This document shows, piece by piece, positions 43,993 to 51,499 of a stretch of DNA of 64,000 nt. Source of the DNA: Pedobacter caeni (GTDB taxonomy: Bacteria > Bacteroidota > Bacteroidia > Sphingobacteriales > Sphingobacteriaceae); contig NZ_FQUQ01000003.1 in NCBI RefSeq assembly GCF_900129215.1, positions 952,045 through 1,016,044 on the forward strand, read 5' to 3'. How positions within the stretch are numbered: position 1 is the first letter of the stretch; every line of letters starts with the position of its first letter. The notes under the pieces are model-generated. The model was not told where the DNA came from and did no database searches. It saw nothing but the letters and a program-made list of their open reading frames with translations. The translations under genes and the position numbers were made by a program.

Positions 43993-45306
43993 ATGACTTT
44001 ACTTATCGTTGTTGGCTGTATTTTACTGCTTGTCTTGCTGACCACCTGGGGCAAGATCAATGCCTTTATTGCATTTCTTTTTGTTTCTATCCTTGCGGGT
44101 TTATTGCTAGGAGTTCCTTTAACGGGCATCACCAAATCCGTACAAAAAGGGGTGGGGGATATTCTGGGTTCTTTGATCATTGTCATCGTATTTGGAGCGA
44201 TGCTGGGTAAGCTCGTTGCTGCCAGTGGAGCGGCGCAGAAAATTGCCTCGGTAATGATGAAGATTTTTGGACGTAAATACATACAGTGGGGCTTAATGAC
44301 GACAGGCTTTATCATTGGGATTCCTTTATTTTATAATGTCGGGTTTGTATTGATGGTGCCCCTCATCTTTTCTGTGGTTTATAAGTATAAATTGCCGGCT
44401 GTATATCTCGGGCTTCCGATGCTTGCCGCTTTATCTGTTACTCATGGCTTTTTGCCGCCACACCCTTCTCCTGCCGCTTTGGTATTGCAGTTCCATGCGA
44501 ATATGGGATTAACCATGTTTTATGGCATCATGCTGGCCATTCCTGCAATCATTATTGCCGGGCCTGTTTATTCTAAAACTTTAAAAGGCATTGTTGCAGT
44601 GCCGCTTAAAACTTTTCAATCGGACGACCTTCCTGAGGAACAACTCCCTGGTACCCTAAACAGTTTCGTCTCTGCGCTATTGCCTGTGATTGTGATGGCA
44701 TTGACCACCATCTGTGTATTGTTGTTTAAGGACAATCCTTCCGTAACCGGCTTTGCCGGGTTTCTGGCTGAGCCTTCTATCGTGATGTTTCTGACTTTAT
44801 GCTTAACGACTTTCACCCTGGGAATAAAAATGGGAAAGAGTATGAAAGAAGTGATGTCAATTTATGGCGATGCGGTGAAAGACATTGCGATGATCCTGTT
44901 GATTATTGGCGGATCCGGCGCTTTAAAGCAGGTGCTTTCTGATAGCGGGGTAAGTAAGGAGATCGGGGATGTGCTGGCAGGTTTGTCCATTGAACCTTTG
45001 TTCCTGGGATGGCTGATTGCTGCGGTGATCCGTGTGTGTCTGGGGTCTGCTACTGTTGCAGGCTTAACTGCTGCAGGGATTATTGCACCGCTGATGATCA
45101 ATTCTAATGTAAACCCGGAACTAATGGTTCTTTCTATAGGAGCGGGTAGCCTGATGTTTTCCCATGTCAATGATCCTGGTTTCTGGATGTTTAAAGAATA
45201 TTTTAACCTGGGGATCAAAGACACGATCAGGTCCTGGTCCATCATGGAAACGCTGGTGGCAGTTGTCGGGCTGATAGGGGTACTGATCTTAAACCAGTTT
45301 GTGTAA
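43993..45306 (+). CDS. GntP-family gluconate-type H+ symporter
   Basis: 437 residues with about twelve helices. GIPLFYNVGFVLMVPLIFS and HGFLPPHPSPAAL are hallmarks of GntP permeases, and HVNDPGFWMFKEYF near residue 396 is the conserved C-terminal motif. The family imports gluconate and related sugar acids. Its place directly after a hexosaminidase gene suggests an amino-sugar acid such as D-glucosaminate or N-acetylglucosaminate as substrate (inference). Confidence 0.92.
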   Translation: MTLLIVVGCILLLVLLTTWGKINAFIAFLFVSILAGLLLGVPLTGITKSVQKGVGDILGSLIIVIVFGAMLGKLVAASGAAQKIASVMMKIFGRKYIQWGLMTTGFIIGIPLFYNVGFVLMVPLIFSVVYKYKLPAVYLGLPMLAALSVTHGFLPPHPSPAALVLQFHANMGLTMFYGIMLAIPAIIIAGPVYSKTLKGIVAVPLKTFQSDDLPEEQLPGTLNSFVSALLPVIVMALTTICVLLFKDNPSVTGFAGFLAEPSIVMFLTLCLTTFTLGIKMGKSMKEVMSIYGDAVKDIAMILLIIGGSGALKQVLSDSGVSKEIGDVLAGLSIEPLFLGWLIAAVIRVCLGSATVAGLTAAGIIAPLMINSNVNPELMVLSIGAGSLMFSHVNDPGFWMFKEYFNLGIKDTIRSWSIMETLVAVVGLIGVLILNQFV

Positions 45307-45357
45307 AGAATATGTCGGTTTTTCTGAAATATTCCCGCTTATAATTATATTGCAAAT

Positions 45358-45831
45358 ATGAACAATACCACCTTTCGCGCAACGATAATGACCTTCCTAA
45401 TGGTTATCCTATTTGGTTTTTCTCAAGCTCAGGTACTTCCTTCCAGTGGGGCTACTTTACAGAAAAATACCTGGACGGCCAGTCAGCTGATGAAACCAGA
45501 AGCCCTGGCTAAGATGATCCGTGCTGGTCAGAAAGTAAAAATATATAACATAGGAGTAGTTCAGGACATCAAAGGAGCCGTTAATATGGGGGCTGCCAGC
45601 GAAAAGGAAAACCTGAAGAGGTTTGCAAAAGCATTAAAGGGAATCCCTGCAAATACTGCATTGGTGGTTTATTGCGGTTGTTGCCCAATGGATAAATGTC
45701 CGAATATCAGACCTGCTTTTCAGCTCCTGAATGACCTGAAATTTAAAAATGCAAAACTACTTGACCTACCGGTAAATGTTAAGACGGATTGGATTGATAA
45801 GGGCTATCCTTTAGCCGAAAATGCAAAGTAA
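45358..45831 (+). CDS. Secreted rhodanese-like protein
   Basis: 157 residues with a signal peptide ending in SQA. VKIYNIGVVQDIKGAVNMG and LVVYCGCCPMDKCPNIRPAFQLL follow the rhodanese fold; the active-site loop is CGCCPMDKC, with four cysteines in place of the usual single one. It may carry sulfur or bind metal in the periplasm. It is 51 bases after gntP on the same strand, with a TGCAAAT copy just before its ATG (45351-45357). Its 3-prime end overlaps the convergent membrane-protein gene by 53 bases. Confidence 0.8.
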   Translation: MNNTTFRATIMTFLMVILFGFSQAQVLPSSGATLQKNTWTASQLMKPEALAKMIRAGQKVKIYNIGVVQDIKGAVNMGAASEKENLKRFAKALKGIPANTALVVYCGCCPMDKCPNIRPAFQLLNDLKFKNAKLLDLPVNVKTDWIDKGYPLAENAK

Positions 45832-46399
45832 GGATTTTGCATAACCACCAGATGAAAATCAGCACATAGCCCGTTAGCAATAAGGCAATGAGGTAAAAAG
45901 GCCAGATGAAGCTGGTTGGGATAATAAAAAAGAAAATTTCCAGGAGGAACACCTGTATAAGGTACCTTAGGTATTGAAGCAGGTTGGTTGTTTTATGTGG
46001 CTCTTTGTTGCTGAGAAAGAAGCCAAAGACATTGCATAAGGTATAGCCAAGGGCATTCGCATACCAGTATTTCAGATCAAGTGTTTCCAGGGAAGCAAAC
46101 ATTTGCGTGAGGCAAAACAAGGCGAGAAACTGTGGAAGGTAATGCCAGTAAATTGGGCGTTTTAGTTTTTTTGTTTGCTCCTGACTCACCCATTCCTGTG
46201 CAATCATGAGCAATGTCAGTATTAAAAACAACAAACGGAAGAAAGAAGCGCCCGTTAAAAAGCCGGTTAAGGTATTGCCGGAGTTGATCAGGTCCGGATG
46301 TGCAGGAGTTTTAATCACCAGTTGAAAAAAGCTTAAACCAATCACAGTACCATACATCGCCTGTATGAATACAGGCATTTTCTCTTTCCTACTCCCCAT
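45779..46399 (-). CDS. Multi-pass membrane protein of unknown function
   Basis: 206 residues, ATG 46399 (a second ATG at codon 8 is equally good). About six hydrophobic helices include YGTVIGLSFFQLVI, FFRLLFLILTLLMIA, YLPQFLALFCLT and YLIALLLTGYVLIFIWWLC. I recognise no family. Its last 17 codons overlap the rhodanese-like gene on the other strand. Composition and helix pattern support a real gene; the overlap is odd and may mean a shorter C-terminus. Confidence 0.68.
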   Translation of the reverse strand: MGSRKEKMPVFIQAMYGTVIGLSFFQLVIKTPAHPDLINSGNTLTGFLTGASFFRLLFLILTLLMIAQEWVSQEQTKKLKRPIYWHYLPQFLALFCLTQMFASLETLDLKYWYANALGYTLCNVFGFFLSNKEPHKTTNLLQYLRYLIQVFLLEIFFFIIPTSFIWPFYLIALLLTGYVLIFIWWLCKILTLHFRLKDSPYQSNPS

Positions 46400-46549
46400 G
46401 GATGTGTTGTTTTTTAGTTCCCCTTAAGCTTCTGCAAAATTACATTAATTGCAACGTAATCCAAATCAATAAGTTGCATGGTTTTTATGAGGTAGGTTTT
46501 CGATATGGCAAAGTTATTGTAAGGGGAGGGTATCTATTAAATATTACCT

Positions 46550-47059
46550 ATGAAATTTAAGATTTTATTACCCGCGTTAATTATAGCGACCATCCTTTTT
46601 AGCTTTATACCGCCTGATACAAACCAGATCACTAAAGTGCTGAAATCCTTTTACAAAAGTCAGGTGGACGAGAATGGACACCACCTGAACGATGAGCTTT
46701 TGTCAAATGAGTTACGCTCGCTATTGAAAAGCAGGGATTCTCTGGAGAAAGTGTCTGCAGCAGAGCTCAAAGCTAAGAATTCGACCGATAAGCCGGAAAG
46801 TATTGACGGTGATATCTTTACCAGTAATTTTGATGGAGGAGCAACCTCTTTTAAGATAGGAAAGATCACCGTAAAGGATAACAAAGCGAATGTGATGATC
46901 AGATTAACACATAGCTATGATCAAATGACCTGGAATGACGAGGTGAATTTAGTGAAAGAGGAAGGGACCTGGAAAATTGATAATGTTCATTATAAAGGAA
47001 AGAATCCGGTCGGAACTGATGCTAAAAAAGTATTGCAGAAATTTATAAGTGATCATTAA
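46550..47059 (+). CDS. Secreted NTF2-like protein, DUF3828-like
   Basis: 169 residues. An N-terminal hydrophobic segment (LLPALIIATILFSFIPP) is a signal peptide or anchor. QITKVLKSFYKSQVDENGHHLNDELLS and the end VNLVKEEGTWKIDNVHYKG match the alpha+beta NTF2-like pattern of DUF3828 proteins. The function is unknown; periplasmic. It is a single gene between two genes on the minus strand, so both its borders are changes of strand. Confidence 0.72.
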   Translation: MKFKILLPALIIATILFSFIPPDTNQITKVLKSFYKSQVDENGHHLNDELLSNELRSLLKSRDSLEKVSAAELKAKNSTDKPESIDGDIFTSNFDGGATSFKIGKITVKDNKANVMIRLTHSYDQMTWNDEVNLVKEEGTWKIDNVHYKGKNPVGTDAKKVLQKFISDH

Positions 47060-47080
47060 GCATTTAGCCTGAATGCTATT

Positions 47081-48193
47081 CTACCGGTAATAATTCCTGT
47101 AAAATAACAAATATGATAAAAGAAGGTTGATCGGGATAAGGAACCAGATCCATTGGAACATGATCATCCAGAAGAACAGGAAAAATAGTCCAAAGACCCA
47201 GGGCAGGTAGCTGTTCATATGAAGCCCTATCCGATACAGTAAGCTGCGAAACAATAAAGTAACGCTTAGCATCAACAGGAATAAACCTGATGCTGTTCCC
47301 GGATCAAAACGGATCAATAACCAGAACCCTTCAGGCAATAAAAGCAGCACATAAAACAGGAGGAGTTGTCCATACAGTTGGTTTCTGGAATAAGGGAAGT
47401 TTTTAGAAAAACTTAAATACTGAACTTCAAAACGCTGTCCCTGATAGATCAGGAATGTGTGTGCGATCGCGACCCCTAATATGGCCATTCCGGCAATCCG
47501 GAGGTCGTTTTTTACATCCGAAAAGAGTAATAAGACTCCGGATAGAATTCCCCAGCAAAGGGTCTTGGTGATCAGGTAAGCCAGCTTTTTCCGATGAATG
47601 ATGTGGTAAAGGAATAAGATCTGGTAAGGCTTTTTCCAGCTGTTTGTGAGTTTGTTGAGCAAGGTGGATTCCTCGTTGCGCATGATGCGGTTCATCAGGT
47701 GGAGGTAGAGGAATGCACTGATGCCATTTAATAGCAGCAGGTAAATGACGATCAGAACAGGGATGACGTAGTGTCCATAAATGGCTCCGGCAATTACACT
47801 AAATAACCCGTAAACGATCAGCGGAATCGAAATAAATAACTGGGCAACAAACCAGCTTTTAAATTGCTTCGCTTTACTCAGAGCCGTACTGCTGTAATAC
47901 AGAAACTGGTATTGATCCATCTGTAATTGTGCCGCAACATATTGCCAGCTTTTTATGGTATAGATCAGCCAGACGATAAAGACCAGAATCATCATTACAG
48001 GAGCACTCGCAAAGCTGAGCAGGAAAATGATATTGAACACCAATGCGTTTTCTGGTGTAATTGTGCCTGCGGTCAGGATAAAGAAACAGTAACTGAAAAC
48101 GGCAACAAATAAGAACAGCAACATCCCTGAATGCAGCCGGAAGAATCCTCTGGAAAATGTTTTAATCAGCAGATGTGTTAAGGGGGCTGTCAT
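47081..48193 (-). CDS. ABC-transporter-associated membrane protein (probable permease)
   Basis: 370 residues from ATG 48193, which forms a TGATG overlap with the stop of the ATPase gene; the TTG two codons upstream is less likely. About ten hydrophobic helices fall in two groups, separated by a basic loop (RKKLAYLITK). It has no large periplasmic domain and no clear permease signature. Position and coupling make it the membrane partner of the ATPase. The substrate is unknown. Confidence 0.82.
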   Translation of the reverse strand: MTAPLTHLLIKTFSRGFFRLHSGMLLFLFVAVFSYCFFILTAGTITPENALVFNIIFLLSFASAPVMMILVFIVWLIYTIKSWQYVAAQLQMDQYQFLYYSSTALSKAKQFKSWFVAQLFISIPLIVYGLFSVIAGAIYGHYVIPVLIVIYLLLLNGISAFLYLHLMNRIMRNEESTLLNKLTNSWKKPYQILFLYHIIHRKKLAYLITKTLCWGILSGVLLLFSDVKNDLRIAGMAILGVAIAHTFLIYQGQRFEVQYLSFSKNFPYSRNQLYGQLLLFYVLLLLPEGFWLLIRFDPGTASGLFLLMLSVTLLFRSLLYRIGLHMNSYLPWVFGLFFLFFWMIMFQWIWFLIPINLLLSYLLFYRNYYR

Positions 48194-48828
48194 CAGCAAC
48201 TCGTGTTTAATGTCAGGTTCTCCACCAGTAATACCTGTGCTTTGCTAAGCGTGTCATGTTCCAGTGCCTGGTGGGAAGCCAATAGAAAGCCTGTTCCATC
48301 CTTTTGGTGCTTTTCTACAATCCAGCGGTAAAGAACCTGAAGAGAATCACTGTCTATGGTAATTAAGGGTTCATCAAGTAAGATCAATTTAGGCTGACCA
48401 ATAAATGCAAGAACCAGGGAGAGTTTTTTTAACATTCCGCTGGAATAGGTACTCACAGGCTGGTTGATGTAATGCTGCATTTGCATGCTTTCCAGATAGT
48501 ATTGCTCCTGCCCGGGGCTTGCCGACTTGGCGGTTACGAACATTCGGATCATTTCCTGCCCCGTCAGAAATTCAGGAAAAAGAGGTTCCGCCTCTGCAAA
48601 ATTTACGATTTTCCGATAGGCTACAGGTTGTTTCTTTAGGTAAATATCAGGACTGAGCCTGATTTGTCCTTCAAAAGAAAGGAGGCCGGCTATGGCTTTC
48701 AGGAGTGTGCTTTTTCCTGATCCGTTTGCGCCTTTCAACCAATAAATGCCTGAGTCAATGGTCATCTCAGGAATTTCAAGGGCCAGGTGGCCTCCGTATC
48801 GCTTTTGGAACTGATGGAATGCTAACAT
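48193..48828 (-). CDS. ABC transporter ATP-binding protein
   Basis: 211 residues, short for the family. The Walker A GANGSGKSTLLKAI is near residue 34, the signature motif YSSGMLKKLSL near residue 123 (SSGM instead of SGGQ), and Walker B LILLDEPL near residue 144. The switch histidine is in LASHQ. Order on the transcript is a small membrane protein, this ATPase, then the permease. Confidence 0.92.
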   Translation of the reverse strand: MLAFHQFQKRYGGHLALEIPEMTIDSGIYWLKGANGSGKSTLLKAIAGLLSFEGQIRLSPDIYLKKQPVAYRKIVNFAEAEPLFPEFLTGQEMIRMFVTAKSASPGQEQYYLESMQMQHYINQPVSTYSSGMLKKLSLVLAFIGQPKLILLDEPLITIDSDSLQVLYRWIVEKHQKDGTGFLLASHQALEHDTLSKAQVLLVENLTLNTSC

Positions 48829-48880
48829 GAAGGCTTTGGTTGTGGTAATACTTTGTTTGGATGAAATTTAGGTCATCTTG

Positions 48881-49513
48881 TTACACGGCAGGCTGATTAC
48901 TGAGCTGTTGAGCCTTTCTTTTCTTCAAAATATACTTTACTACCACGATCGCTACAATCACAAAGATGATCGCATTCAGATAGCCCCAGAACACCGTTAA
49001 TGTCAGCATCCCTAAGGCATAAGGCATCCACAGGAAAACATTTTTCAGCACTTCCCCGTAATGATAAACACTGATCAGCAGAAAGCAAGCCACCATTAAC
49101 ATCAATACCCCGGACGAATTAAAGTAATCGATTAAAATGTCAAACCAGGCTGGCTGAATGACCTTTCCTTCTGATCTGATTCCAAACACACTGCCTGTAG
49201 ATTTTTTAATCAAGACAGAGACTTCCTTTCCTGACTTCAGATCCGTAGCTTTTGGATGTGGTGCATACCACCAAAGGGGATAGCTTTGGCGTAAGGTCTG
49301 ATCACCGGGTTGTAGTTTTAATTCCAGTGTATGGTTATTCTGATAATAAGCGATTCCAATGATGGCGGTATCAATTTTTCCAATGTTTTTTTCATAAAAT
49401 GTTTCCGGGAATGCGGCTTTGAAAAAGCCAAAGAGGAAGGTAAAGGAAAATATTACGACTAATATTAATCCGGGCCAGCTGGTTTTATAGAATGAGATTG
49501 CCTTTTTATACAT
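48881..49513 (-). CDS. Membrane protein of the ABC cluster, unknown family
   Basis: 210 residues. There is one N-terminal helix (LILVVIFSFTFLFGFF), then a soluble beta-rich domain of about 110 residues facing the periplasm by topology. Three C-terminal helices end in VIVAIVVVKYILKKRKAQQ. I recognise no family. It is the first gene of the cluster, 52 bases before the ATPase, and probably an accessory or sensing subunit. Confidence 0.75.
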   Translation of the reverse strand: MYKKAISFYKTSWPGLILVVIFSFTFLFGFFKAAFPETFYEKNIGKIDTAIIGIAYYQNNHTLELKLQPGDQTLRQSYPLWWYAPHPKATDLKSGKEVSVLIKKSTGSVFGIRSEGKVIQPAWFDILIDYFNSSGVLMLMVACFLLISVYHYGEVLKNVFLWMPYALGMLTLTVFWGYLNAIIFVIVAIVVVKYILKKRKAQQLSNQPAV

Positions 49514-49575
49514 TTATTTAAACCCCGTTAATGTACAAATAACACTATAGCTTAACACTACTAACAGTTTTAAGC

Positions 49576-49589
49576 TCAGAATGTTCTGA
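49576..49589. promoter_or_regulatory. Palindrome upstream of the ECF sigma gene
   Basis: TCAGAA at 49576-49581 and TTCTGA at 49584-49589 form a perfect inverted repeat with a TG centre, about 21 bases before the -33 element of the sigma gene promoter. Confidence 0.4.
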
Positions 49590-49609
49590 ACTAAGTAAAT
49601 ATACAAAGA

Positions 49610-49640
49610 TTTGGATGGTATTGTTAAATTCATACATTTG
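49610..49640 (+). promoter_or_regulatory. Promoter of the ECF sigma gene
   Basis: TTTG at 49610-49613, exactly 19 bases, then TAcaTTTG at 49633-49640: a complete match to the Bacteroidota housekeeping promoter consensus. The ATG follows 22 bases later. Confidence 0.75.
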
Positions 49641-49662
49641 AATTAATCTAACCTAAACCACT

Positions 49663-50229
49663 ATGTCCAAGCATTCACCCGACTTGAATAACCTGATCAG
49701 TCACATTGCACTATATGATAGTGAGAGCTCCTACGAACAGCTCTTTAAGGGCTTGTTCCCTTCTTTGTACCGGTTCAGCTATTGTTTGTTGAAATCGAGA
49801 GAGTTATCGGAGGAAGTGGCCAGTGATGTAATGATCAGCCTTTGGAAAAATCGTCAGAAATTACTGGAAGTAGAAAATGTAAGGGTATATGCATTTGTGA
49901 TTGCCCGTAATCTCTCTTTAAATGCCCTGAACAAAAATACCAGACAGGAACTGGTCTCTATTGATGACATTCAGGTAGAAGTGGTGATGGATTCTTTAAA
50001 TCCGGAGCAGCTGCTCATTAACGATGAGTTGAAAAAGAAGCTGCAACTGGCTACCCAATCTTTGCCTGGGAAATGCCAGCTGGTATTTAAACTGATCAAG
50101 GAAGATGGCTTAAGCTATAAAGAAACTGCAGCTGTTCTAAATATCTCGGTAAAGACCGTAGATGCCCATCTGGTCACTGCAGTGAAGAAATTAACTGCTT
50201 TACTGAAGATGGAATTTAACCTCATGTAA
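49663..50229 (+). CDS. ECF sigma-70 factor (Bacteroides expansion family type)
   Basis: 188 residues. The sigma-2 region (LFPSLYRFSYCLLKSRELSEEVASDVMISLWKNR) is at residues 28-65. The sigma-4 region (LPGKCQLVFKLIKEDGLSYKETAAVLNISVKTVDAHL) is at residues 128-172. Such factors are bound by FecR-type proteins and released when a SusC-type receptor senses its ligand. The FecR gene follows 96 bases later. Confidence 0.95.
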   Translation: MSKHSPDLNNLISHIALYDSESSYEQLFKGLFPSLYRFSYCLLKSRELSEEVASDVMISLWKNRQKLLEVENVRVYAFVIARNLSLNALNKNTRQELVSIDDIQVEVVMDSLNPEQLLINDELKKKLQLATQSLPGKCQLVFKLIKEDGLSYKETAAVLNISVKTVDAHLVTAVKKLTALLKMEFNLM

Positions 50230-50325
50230 TTTATTTTCATTTTTTTTCCTTGCCGACTAGGGAGTTTCCTGAAAAATATTGTCCTATACAAACAACCAAT
50301 ATAAACTTCAGAACGAACCGTCCAA

Positions 50326-51396
50326 ATGGATAGCAATAGATTAATAGAACTATTAGCCCGAAAAATGGCTAATGAAGCGACCCCACGCGAACTGGAAGAG
50401 CTGGATGAACTGATGGCTATCTATCCTGATTCCCTCTATTATGATGATGCATTGAAAGAAATTTGGGCAGAAGCACCTAAGCAAAGCTTTTCCGAGCGGA
50501 TACACCTGCATCAGCTATATGAAAAACATAAACTAAAATTTCAGGAAGAGTTTGAAACTGAGGTACCCGAAGAAGAAGAAGTGGTGCCGGTTAGCTGGTT
50601 TAAAAAATATACGGGTTTTGTGGCCATTGCCTGTAGCTTGTTTCTGATTGCGCTGGCTTCTCTATTTTATCTGAATAAAAAAGAAGCCCCTGATTTTGAT
50701 ACAGAGATTGTCAGCGGAAAGGGAATGCGTAAAAAGTTAAAACTTCCGGATGGCACCTTAGTCTGGCTCAATGCAGATAGCAAATTGTCTTACGACAACG
50801 ATATCAATAAAAAAGAACAGCGCCTGGTGCACCTTACCGGAGAAGCTTTTTTTGATGTGGCACATATGAAAAACCGCCCTTTTATTGTTCGGACGAATCA
50901 GATTTCTGTAAAGGTTTTGGGAACTGCATTTAATGTGAAAGCTTATGATAAAGACGTTGTTTCTGAAGCAACGCTACTACGCGGGTCCATTGAGCTTTCG
51001 GTCAACAACCGGTCGGAACAAAAGATCCTTTTAAAACCATCTGAAAAATTCGCTTTTACAGAAAAGAAGAAAGCCAGAAATGATGAGCAGGATCCCGAAG
51101 ACATCAGCCTGAAGATAGAAAACATTAACCCTGTCCGCATTGATGGTCAGGAATATATTGAAGAAATTTCCTGGAAAGACGATGTGCTGGTTTTCAGGAA
51201 CGAGTCATTGGAAGATTTGAAGCCGAGACTGGAGCGTTGGTTCAATGTTCAGATCGAAATCAACAGCTCTGTATCAAAATCTTATCGTTTTACAGGAATC
51301 TTTAAAAATGAAAACATCACAGAGGCCTTAACGGCCATGCAATTAATCAAACCTTTTCACTTTAAACTTAAAGCAGATGACATAATTATTTACTAA
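50326..51396 (+). CDS. FecR-family anti-sigma regulator
   Basis: 356 residues. A cytoplasmic part at residues 1-85 (RLIELLARKMANEATPRELEELDELM) is followed by one membrane helix near residue 95 (FVAIACSLFLIALASLFYL). The periplasmic FecR domain (LPDGTLVWLNADSKLSYD, RPFIVRTNQISVKVLGTAFNVKAY) and the terminal DUF4974 domain (FRNESLEDLKPRLERWFNVQI) complete it. It relays the receptor signal across the inner membrane to the sigma factor. An imperfect hairpin (51398-51435) separates it from susC. Confidence 0.95.
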   Translation: MDSNRLIELLARKMANEATPRELEELDELMAIYPDSLYYDDALKEIWAEAPKQSFSERIHLHQLYEKHKLKFQEEFETEVPEEEEVVPVSWFKKYTGFVAIACSLFLIALASLFYLNKKEAPDFDTEIVSGKGMRKKLKLPDGTLVWLNADSKLSYDNDINKKEQRLVHLTGEAFFDVAHMKNRPFIVRTNQISVKVLGTAFNVKAYDKDVVSEATLLRGSIELSVNNRSEQKILLKPSEKFAFTEKKKARNDEQDPEDISLKIENINPVRIDGQEYIEEISWKDDVLVFRNESLEDLKPRLERWFNVQIEINSSVSKSYRFTGIFKNENITEALTAMQLIKPFHFKLKADDIIIY

Positions 51397-51397
51397 A

Positions 51398-51435
51398 AAA
51401 AAAGGGAGTAAATGCGCCAACATTTTCCCCCTTTT
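51398..51435 (+). terminator. Imperfect hairpin between fecR and susC
   Basis: AAAAGGG...AAATG pairs with CATTT...CCCTTTT, with two mismatches and a 6-base loop, ending in a T-run. It may terminate or attenuate transcription so that susC uses its own promoter. Confidence 0.45.
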
Positions 51436-51477
51436 CCAAACCTTCAAGGGTAGCTAAAACTACCATTATCAGATTTT

Positions 51478-51485
51478 TAACTTTG
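51478..51485 (+). promoter_or_regulatory. TAnnTTTG promoter element before susC
   Basis: TAacTTTG, 14 bases before the susC ATG; no clear -33 TTG. An ECF-type promoter could overlap but cannot be assigned. Confidence 0.45.
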
Positions 51486-51499
51486 AAATTCACAAATCT

